Origin: CANNDT01 sp945876205
Lineage (GTDB): Bacteria > Acidobacteriota > Vicinamibacteria > Vicinamibacterales > UBA2999
Direction of reading: 5' to 3'
NCBI GenBank assembly: GCA_947503365.1
Contig: CANNDT010000145.1
Span: forward strand, 1-8,510
Length of the DNA stretch: 8,510 nt
The notes under the pieces were generated by a model. It saw only the letters and a list, made by a program, of their open reading frames with translations. It was not told the origin of the DNA and searched no databases. Position numbers and translations under genes: made by a program. Each line of letters begins with the position of its first letter. Within the stretch, counting starts at the first letter, position 1. This document shows positions 1 through 4,711 of the stretch, one piece after another.

Positions 1-104
1 GGCGGGTAGGGCTCGAGCTTCGCCCTTCGTGGGGCTGACGGCCCCCCCCCCCGATTCTGAGTAGCGTTTCGGTTTAGAGTCCGGCCTAGCGAAAGGGTCG
101 GACG

Positions 105-158
105 ATGAAGAAACGATTCACGGAAGCACAGATCGTGGGATTTCTCCGGGAAGTCGAT
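105..158 (+). pseudogene. IS3-family orfA, 5' remnant (first 18 codons)
   Basis: The reading frame opens with MKKRFTEAQIVGFLRE, the standard N-terminus of IS3-family OrfA proteins (HTH_Tnp_1 family), which bind the element's ends as helix-turn-helix proteins. An AAAGGG Shine-Dalgarno at about 92-97 precedes the ATG with good spacing. OrfA resemblance lasts about 16-18 codons; then the frame enters the terminal inverted repeat of another IS at 159, and the further open frame to 350 is noise. An intact OrfA is about 90-100 residues, so roughly 80% is missing. It lies on the opposite strand to the neighbouring orfB, so it is not that element's own orfA but a second, disrupted IS3-type element. 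Its left end must lie between 1 and 104, but I cannot define the repeat. Confidence 0.8.
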
Positions 159-181
159 TGGAGTTCCCAGGGTTTAGTGGA
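159..181 (-). repeat. Terminal inverted repeat downstream of orfB (IRR)
   Basis: This end reads TGGAGTTCCCAGG, then GTTTAGTGGA on the plus strand, the inverted partner of 1064-1086 with one mismatch (G for A at position 14). The original orfB stop codon (TAA, minus strand, 174-176) lies inside it. Compact gene-end-in-repeat packing is usual for IS3 elements. Confidence 0.88.
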
Positions 182-1034
182 GACCCTGTTTCCGCGTCCT
201 ATGAGCGGTTTCGAACTGCTCAGGACTGACGCCGGCGAGATCACCATGCCGGCGCGTCCGATTGTAGAACGTATCGATGTCGTCAGCTACGTCCGCTCAC
301 GCCAGCGCGCGGTTCTTGTCGATCTGCTTCTTGATGCGTTCCTTCTTTAGGCTGCTGAAGAAGGACTCGACGACGGCATTGTCCCAACAGTTCCCTTTCC
401 GGCTCATGCTGGGCTGCCGGTGATTGGATCGACAGAATCGCCGCCAGGTGTCGCTGCCGTACTGGCTCCCTTGATCCGAGTGGATCAGCGTGCCACGCGG
501 TCGCCGTCGGCGCACCGCCCTGAGGACGGCATCGCGGACGATCTCACGGTGAATGGTCGGCCCTGTGGACCAGCCCATGATTTTCCTCGAGAGCAGATCC
601 ATGACGACGGCGAGATACAACCAGCCCTGCCAGATCCGGATGTAGGTGATATCCGTGACCCAAACCTTGTTGGGCGTGCTGACGGTGAACTGTCGCTGGA
701 GCAGATTCGGGATCAGCACCGCCGGCTTTCCGACCGACCCGCGCCGCGTGCGATAGCCATGCAGGGCCCGCAACTTCTGCTCTCGCATGAGCCGGGCGAC
801 GCGATGCTTGCTGCAGGTCTCTCCGGCCTCCCGCAGGTCCAGAAACACGCGCAGCAGTCTGGCGTCCTCCTGGGCGCGATTCGAGAGGGGCCGCTTGAGC
901 CACTCGTAGTAGCCGCTCGGGGCGACGTTGAGGACGCGACAGAGCGCCTGCACGCTGTACGTGGCTCGCTGAGCCTTGATGAACTCATACGTCGACCGGA
1001 CTCGGCCCGCGCTCAGATTGGTGGACATCGGCAT
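174..1034 (-). pseudogene. IS3-family transposase OrfB with internal stop
   Basis: This is the catalytic subunit of an IS3-family transposase (rve integrase core). N-terminal residues 13-97 match the HTH_21-type segment. The catalytic triad is D128 (in VWVTDITY), D187 (in LIHSDQGSQY) and E223 (in WDNAVVESFF), with exactly 35 residues between the last two, the DX35E spacing of the family. Translation stops at a TGA at 297-299 after DKNRALA. The same frame then continues for 40 codons with FYNRTRRHGDLAGVSPEQFE, the usual IS3 OrfB C-terminus, to TAA at 174-176. The stop is therefore a point mutation, probably CGA to TGA, in a gene of 286 codons. The start is the ATG at 1034 or the ATG two codons on, 9 nt after GGAGG. 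The 245-residue product keeps the triad but loses the C-terminal end. Confidence 0.88.
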
Positions 1035-1063
1035 CGCCCTCCGCGACTACCTGAATGTTACTG

Positions 1064-1086
1064 TCCACTAAATCCTGGGAACTCCA
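1064..1086 (-). repeat. Terminal inverted repeat upstream of orfB (IRL)
   Basis: On the minus strand this end reads TGGAGTTCCCAGG, then ATTTAGTGGA. It matches the other end at 22 of 23 positions. By convention it is the left repeat because it lies upstream of the transposase gene. In most IS3 relatives this end is followed by an orfA start, which is missing here. Confidence 0.88.
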
Positions 1087-1156
1087 CTGGTCGGCGCTGG
1101 GTCTGAGAACGGGCCTGATGTGGACTCGGGAGGCCGCGAATATCGCTTATTGTCCA

Positions 1157-1231
1157 GATGGCGGGCAACGAGCCCCCTTCGCGGAGGGGCGTCACATCGC
1201 GGGTGACCCTCACCGTACGAATCGTCCGCAC
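1157..1231 (-). pseudogene. HipA-like kinase, 5' remnant (25 codons)
   Basis: Reading leftward from a GTG at 1231, the frame gives MRTIRTVRVTRDV followed by TPLREGGSLPAI. I recognise this as the conserved N-terminus of the small stand-alone HipA-like kinase family (HipA_2), where the next residues are normally VEADDDG followed by a VxKF motif. Here similarity ends abruptly at 1157, and the frame goes on with unrelated residues towards the IS. The kinase core, over 200 residues, is absent. No clear Shine-Dalgarno is visible. The stub diverges from the M20 gene at 1359, with about 127 bp between their starts. I infer that the missing part was lost in an event linked to the adjacent IS. The call rests on about 25 residues recognised from memory. 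Confidence 0.62.
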
Positions 1232-1271
1232 GGGGCCATTGTGGCACGGGCGCGCAGTCCCGTTCCTCGGC

Positions 1272-1277
1272 TATAAT
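1272..1277 (+). promoter_or_regulatory. Candidate -10 box for the M20 gene
   Basis: A perfect TATAAT lies 81 bases upstream of the chosen M20 start. No convincing -35 hexamer sits at 16-18 bp spacing, and there is no TG extension. It predicts a transcript start near 1284 and a 5' leader of about 75 nt. It falls inside the in-frame upstream extension of the M20 frame (from 1158), which argues for the later start codon. Confidence 0.4.
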
Positions 1278-1358
1278 CCGCCTCGTCCGCGATTCCGCGC
1301 GGCGCCGGGCGTGATTGCGTGGAGTGAACCGCTGGACCCGCACACCCGAAAGGTGACC

Positions 1359-2777
1359 ATGACGACTGGACGTTCCCTGCGACTGGTCCTGCTGGCCGCG
1401 TGCTCCGCGGTCACGCTCGTCGCTCAGGGCCCTGCGGCGCCTCCGGACTGGAAGGCCGTCGAAGACGAGTCGCTGCGCCTCTACCAGGCGCTCATCCGAT
1501 TCGACTCGAGCGTCAGCGAGCGCGCGGAGGCCGAATACATCAAGCAGTGGCTCGACCAGAACGGCATCCCGGCGCAGATCTACGCCAAGGATCCCGAGCG
1601 ACCCAATGTCATCGCGCGGCTGAAGGGTTCCGGGCGTAAGCGCCCCCTCCTGCTGCTGGGCCACACCGATACCGTCAGCGTCGACGCCTCGAAGTGGCGC
1701 TTCCCCCCGTTCAGCGCCACGCGCGACAGCGGGTATGTCTACGGCCGGGGCGCGATCGACGACAAGGACAACCTCTCGGCCGCGCTGATGACGCTGCTGC
1801 TCATCAAGCGGCAGAAGGTGCCACTCGACCGCGACATCATCTTCCTCGGCGAGTCGGGCGAGGAGGGCGCGTCACAGCTCGGCATCGGCTACATGATCGC
1901 GGAGCACTACCCCGAGATCGACGCCGACTACTGCATCGCCGAGGGCGGCGACACGATTCGCGAGCGCGGCGAGGTGCGCTACGCGACGGTGCAGACCATC
2001 GAGAAGATCCCGCAGGGCGTCGAGCTCGTTGCGCACGGGATCTCGGGCCACGGCTCGGTGCCGCTCAAGTCGAACCCGATCGCGAGCCTCGGCTTCGCCG
2101 TGGGCCGCTTCGCCTCGTGGCAACCGCCCATTCGAATTGACGAAACCACCGGCACCTACTTCCGCCGGTTGGCCATGCTGGCCCCGCCCGATCAGGCGCA
2201 GCGCTATCGCGACGTCCTGTCGCCCGATCCCAAAGCCGCCAGCGCGGCGGTGGACTGGCTGTGGGAACACGAACCACGCCACGCGTCGATGGTGCGCACG
2301 TCGGTGTCGCCGAACATCTTCACCGGCGGCTATCGCTCGAACGTGATTCCGTCCGAGGCCAGAGCCCGCCTCGACGTCCGCATGGTACCCGGCGAAGACG
2401 GCGCGGCGCTCCTCGAGCAGATCCGCCGGGCGATCAACGACCCGTCGGTGGACGTGCAATTCGCGGCCGGGGCGGGCGCGCGGCCGGCCATCCCGGCGCA
2501 GCGCATCGACTCGGAGCTCTTCAAGACCGTCGAGGCGGCGGTCACCGCGGTCTACCACGTGCCCACGCTGCCGGCGATGAGCACCTACGGCACCGACATG
2601 TGGCCGTTGCGCGCCCGCGGCATGCAGTGCGTGGGCATCGGGGCGGCGGTCGACCTCGAGGACCAGTCCAGGGGGTACGGGATGCACAGCGATCAGGAGC
2701 GGCTGCTCGAGAGCGAGCTCCACCGCTTCGTGCGGCTCAATTGGGAGATCGTGACGGAGTTGGCCCGCGCCCGCTGA
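1359..2777 (+). CDS. Secreted M20 family metallohydrolase (peptidase-like)
   Basis: This is a 472-residue zinc hydrolase of the M20 family (carboxypeptidase, aminoacylase or dipeptidase type), expected to cleave an amide bond in a peptide or acyl-amino acid outside the cytoplasm. Residues 1-24 form a signal peptide with hydrophobic core LVLLAACSAVTLVA. Metal-site motifs run in family order: H102 and D104 in GHTDTV, bridging D134 in GRGAIDDKD, catalytic E168 and ligand E169 in GESGEEG, E195 in AEGGD, and H443 in GMHSDQE. The dimerisation (lid) domain spans roughly 225-360, with HGISGHGSVPL at its start. Length is normal and no key residue is missing. The ATG at 1359 was chosen over the in-frame ATG at 1158 because it gives a signal peptide, follows an AAAGG Shine-Dalgarno and leaves the TATAAT box upstream. 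Substrate is unknown. It is the only intact gene in the left third, flanked by two truncated minus-strand genes. Confidence 0.9.
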   Translation: MTTGRSLRLVLLAACSAVTLVAQGPAAPPDWKAVEDESLRLYQALIRFDSSVSERAEAEYIKQWLDQNGIPAQIYAKDPERPNVIARLKGSGRKRPLLLLGHTDTVSVDASKWRFPPFSATRDSGYVYGRGAIDDKDNLSAALMTLLLIKRQKVPLDRDIIFLGESGEEGASQLGIGYMIAEHYPEIDADYCIAEGGDTIRERGEVRYATVQTIEKIPQGVELVAHGISGHGSVPLKSNPIASLGFAVGRFASWQPPIRIDETTGTYFRRLAMLAPPDQAQRYRDVLSPDPKAASAAVDWLWEHEPRHASMVRTSVSPNIFTGGYRSNVIPSEARARLDVRMVPGEDGAALLEQIRRAINDPSVDVQFAAGAGARPAIPAQRIDSELFKTVEAAVTAVYHVPTLPAMSTYGTDMWPLRARGMQCVGIGAAVDLEDQSRGYGMHSDQERLLESELHRFVRLNWEIVTELARAR

Positions 2778-2789
2778 CGCCAGACGCCG

Positions 2790-3053
2790 GCCGGCGACCG
2801 AGGCGTCGAGTCCGGAGAACACGACCTTCGGCCCACGGCCTGGCACGCAGGCATCGACGATGCGTTCCGCGGCGCCGCCAGGGATGGCCGTATTCAACTT
2901 CCACGGCGCGACCGACTTATACGTCTTGCCCGCGGATCGCTCGCTGGCCGCGAGCCACGTGCACCGGAACCACGGATGCCGCGACAGGCGCGAGACGAAC
3001 TGCTGTCCCACCATCCCGGTTGCACCCAATACGCCGACTTCAATCGCGTCCAC
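2790..3053 (-). pseudogene. asd: Aspartate-semialdehyde dehydrogenase, 5' fragment (88 codons)
   Basis: Asd reduces aspartyl phosphate to aspartate semialdehyde, the branch point to lysine/diaminopimelate, threonine and methionine. The fragment begins at GTG 3053, 7 nt after an AGGGG Shine-Dalgarno (3061-3065). Residues 5-19 carry the NADP-binding loop EVGVLGATGMVGQQF; LAASERSAGK (34-43) and VFSGLDASVAG (78-88) are hallmarks of the archaeal/fungal-type enzyme, which is normally about 340-365 residues. Similarity stops at residue 88, where the family continues with a conserved E-rich stretch. The catalytic Cys and His domain is gone, so it cannot be active. The break falls 2-12 bases beyond the convergent M20 stop. 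The frame happens to stay open through antisense M20 sequence to 1872, which would give a meaningless chimera of about 393 residues. A complete asd must exist elsewhere if the cell makes diaminopimelate. Confidence 0.82.
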
Positions 3054-3064
3054 GACTAATCCCC

Positions 3065-3088
3065 TGACGGCCTGATGGCCTGATGGCC
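3065..3088. repeat. Three tandem 8-bp repeats upstream of asd
   Basis: The unit TGATGGCC occurs twice exactly (3073-3080 and 3081-3088) and once with one change as TGACGGCC (3065-3072). The array sits between the terminator tail and the asd start, and its edge overlaps the asd Shine-Dalgarno. Three copies is too few to call a designed array; slippage could change the spacing in this leader. Confidence 0.6.
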
Positions 3089-3090
3089 AG

Positions 3091-3126
3091 AAAAACAAAA
3101 CCCGCTCACGGTAATCCGCGGCGGGT
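3091..3126 (-). terminator. Rho-independent terminator, minus strand
   Basis: In the minus-strand RNA the arms ACCCGC (3126-3121) and GCGGGT (3105-3100) pair over 6 bp. Inside the loop CGG and CCG can pair around a TAAT-type tetraloop (3109-3118). A T-rich run, TTTTGTTTTT (3100-3091), follows immediately. The layout is classic for an intrinsic terminator. It lies 118 nt past the DUF1501 stop, so it may end that operon. It also lies 38 nt before the asd start, so it may instead be an attenuator for asd. Confidence 0.68.
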
Positions 3127-3133
3127 GGCTATC

Positions 3134-3160
3134 GAATCGTTGAACTCCGATTCCGAGTTC
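3134..3160 (-). promoter_or_regulatory. Two competing RNA helices / H-type pseudoknot candidate
   Basis: In minus-strand RNA, GAACUC (3160-3155) pairs with GAGUUC (3147-3142) across a 7-nt loop. The loop bases GAAUCG (3153-3148) are perfectly complementary to CGAUUC (3139-3134) just downstream. As simple hairpins the two 6-bp helices exclude each other; together they give H-type pseudoknot topology with very short loops. The terminator follows 8 nt later, and the stop codon of a small basic ORF abuts the first helix. This resembles a sensing or ribosome-responsive leader, but pairing was judged by eye only. Confidence 0.35.
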
Positions 3161-3220
3161 CTACAAACGTCCGCCCCCCGCGCCATGCTTGGCACGCTTA
3201 GGCATCCGCTTTCGGACCAT
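3161..3220 (-). CDS. Possible 19-residue basic leader peptide
   Basis: An ATG at 3220 opens a frame encoding MVRKRMPKRAKHGAGGGRL, ending at TAG 3161-3163. It has three Lys, four Arg and one His in 19 residues, with a glycine-rich tail. It resembles no protein I can name. No strong Shine-Dalgarno precedes the ATG; an in-frame GTG two codons earlier is an alternative start. It begins 24 nt after the DUF1501 stop, and its own stop touches the first competing helix at 3160. If translated, a terminating ribosome would cover that helix. It may equally be a chance frame in GC-rich DNA. Confidence 0.25.
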   Translation of the reverse strand: MVRKRMPKRAKHGAGGGRL

Positions 3221-3243
3221 CGTCACGCCGAATAGTTTACAAC

Positions 3244-4707
3244 TCAAGCGAGGATTTCGTGGACCACGTTGCCAGACACGTCGGTCAGCCGGAAGTCGCG
3301 CCCGCTGTAGCGGTAGGTGAGCTTGGTGTGATCGATCCCCATCAAGTGGAGGATCGTGGCATGGAGATCGTGCACGTGCACCGGCTTCTCGATCGCCTTG
3401 AACCCGAAGTCGTCCGTGGCGCCGTGAATGGTGCCGCCCTTAATGCCGCCGCCAGCGAGCCACATGGTGAAGCCGAACGGATTGTGATCGCGGCCGTTGG
3501 CCACCGTCCCCGCCCCGCCGCCCACCTCGCACACCGGCGTGCGGCCGAACTCCGAGCCGCAGACGACGATCGTCTCGTCAAGCAGGCCGCGTAATTTCAG
3601 GTCCTTGATCACCGCCGCGAACGGCTGGTCCGAATCCCTGGCGGTCTTGCGATGCGCCTGGATGTCGGAATGGGCGTCCCACGGATCGCCCTTCGCGTAA
3701 TAGATTTGGACCATGCGCACGCCGCGCGCGATCAACCGAACCGCCATCAGGCACCCGCGAGCGGTGCTGCCGGTGCCGTACAGTTTAAGTGTCGCCTCGG
3801 TTTCCTTGCGCACGTCGAAGACATCGGGCGCCTCGGTCTGCATCCGATACGCGATCTCCATCGACTGAATCGACGCGTCGAGCTGCGGATCGACCACGCC
3901 GTCGCGCTGGTTGCGCATCTGATCGAGCGCGGCCGCCAGGTCGAGCTCGCGGCGCTGTTCAGTGAGCGTGAACTTGTCGTTGTGCAGGTACGAGACGAGT
4001 TTCTTCGGATCGAAGTCCTTGCCGAACATCTGATCCGGCTTTTCAGGCTTGTCGGAAATGAACGTACCTTGGTGCACCGCCGGCAGGAACGCGCCGTTCC
4101 ACAGCGGCGGACCAACCGTCGTCGGCAGATCCGGGCAGAGCACAACGTAGCCCGGCAGGTTCTTGTTCTCGGTACCCAGACCGTAGGTGAGCCATGAGCC
4201 GAGGGATGGCCGGCCGACCTGGGTGTGACCGGTGTTCATCATCAGCATCGACGGCTCGTGATTCGGGATGTCGGTGTAGACCGAGCGCACGAAGCAGATG
4301 TCGTCGGCGCACTCGCCGACGTGGGGGAACAGCTCGCTGACCTCCATGCCGCTCTTGCCGTACTTCTTGAACGTAAACGGCGAGCGCATCAACGTGCCAG
4401 TCTTGCGTTCGGTAGCGATGGTGCCGCCGGGCAGCGGCTGGCCATGGTACTTGTCGAGCGCCGGCTTGGGATCGAAGCTGTCCACCTGCGACAGCCCGCC
4501 GTTCATGAACAGAAAGATGACGTGCTTGGCCTTGGCCGGATGATGCAGGCCGCCGGTCGCGCGGATCTTCGGATCCTGCGACGCGAACAGATTCGCGGTG
4601 GTCAACGAATCGCCGACCAGTCCCGCAAAGGCGAGCATGCCGAAACCGTTGCCGATGCGGCACAGTGCGTCGCGACGCGTCACCGGATTGGTTCGTCGAT
4701 GGCTCAT
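3244..4707 (-). CDS. DUF1501 family protein, Tat-like signal
   Basis: This 487-residue protein belongs to the DUF1501 family, related by fold to alkaline phosphatases and sulfatases; its substrate is unknown. The N-terminus has a twin arginine (R11-R12, TRRDAL) before a weakly hydrophobic stretch ending near LFA (40-42), so export by the Tat system, folded, is likely. Family motifs are MNGGLSQVDSFDPKP (68-82), the PNHEPS segment (148-153), GSEFGRTP (384-391), GRDHNPFGF (405-413) and HDLHATILHLMGID (446-459), supplying His and Asp residues suited to metal binding. Length is normal and it looks complete. It starts 4 bases after the stop of the DUF1549/1553 gene with no clear Shine-Dalgarno, so translational coupling is likely. 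This gene pair is a recurrent operon in Planctomycetota, Verrucomicrobiota and Acidobacteriota. Confidence 0.92.
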   Translation of the reverse strand: MSHRRTNPVTRRDALCRIGNGFGMLAFAGLVGDSLTTANLFASQDPKIRATGGLHHPAKAKHVIFLFMNGGLSQVDSFDPKPALDKYHGQPLPGGTIATERKTGTLMRSPFTFKKYGKSGMEVSELFPHVGECADDICFVRSVYTDIPNHEPSMLMMNTGHTQVGRPSLGSWLTYGLGTENKNLPGYVVLCPDLPTTVGPPLWNGAFLPAVHQGTFISDKPEKPDQMFGKDFDPKKLVSYLHNDKFTLTEQRRELDLAAALDQMRNQRDGVVDPQLDASIQSMEIAYRMQTEAPDVFDVRKETEATLKLYGTGSTARGCLMAVRLIARGVRMVQIYYAKGDPWDAHSDIQAHRKTARDSDQPFAAVIKDLKLRGLLDETIVVCGSEFGRTPVCEVGGGAGTVANGRDHNPFGFTMWLAGGGIKGGTIHGATDDFGFKAIEKPVHVHDLHATILHLMGIDHTKLTYRYSGRDFRLTDVSGNVVHEILA

Positions 4708-4711
4708 AAGA

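Larger units (their letters stand above)
159..1086 (-). mobile_element. IS3-family insertion sequence, 928 bp, defective
   Basis: The element is bounded by 23-bp inverted repeats at 159-181 and 1064-1086 that differ at one position and begin 5'-TG and end CA-3', as IS3-family ends do. It encodes a DDE transposase OrfB on the minus strand. Intact IS3-family elements are usually about 1.2-1.5 kb, with orfA preceding and overlapping orfB. Here only 52 bp separate the orfB start from the upstream end, so orfA is absent. OrfB also has a nonsense codon. The flanking trinucleotides are GAT (156-158) and CTG (1087-1089), so there is no 3-bp target duplication. This suggests adjacent deletion or recombination after insertion. 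I infer that it is immobile on its own but might be mobilised by an intact relative. Confidence 0.88.

Noticed and set aside
31..52. GGGGC/GCCCC hairpin with an 11-C run at the left edge
   Set aside because: No T-tract for a terminator, and no gene end that I can assign. The homopolymer may also be a sequencing-length artefact.
159..350. Continuation of the 81-residue plus-strand frame after the orfA remnant
   Set aside because: It is antisense to the C-terminal part of orfB inside the IS and shows no OrfA similarity.
1170..1190. GCCCC/GGGGC inverted repeat near the HipA-like stub
   Set aside because: It is only a 5-bp stem and lies within the recognised coding remnant; no regulatory context.
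1158..1358. 67-codon upstream extension of the M20 gene
   Set aside because: It would bury the signal peptide, contains the TATAAT box, and overlaps the HipA-like stub on the other strand.
1872..3098. 408-residue minus-strand open frame across the asd stub and the M20 gene
   Set aside because: Only the part from 3053 to 2790 resembles a protein (Asd). The rest is antisense to M20 and stays open through high GC. The far start is a TTG inside the terminator tail.
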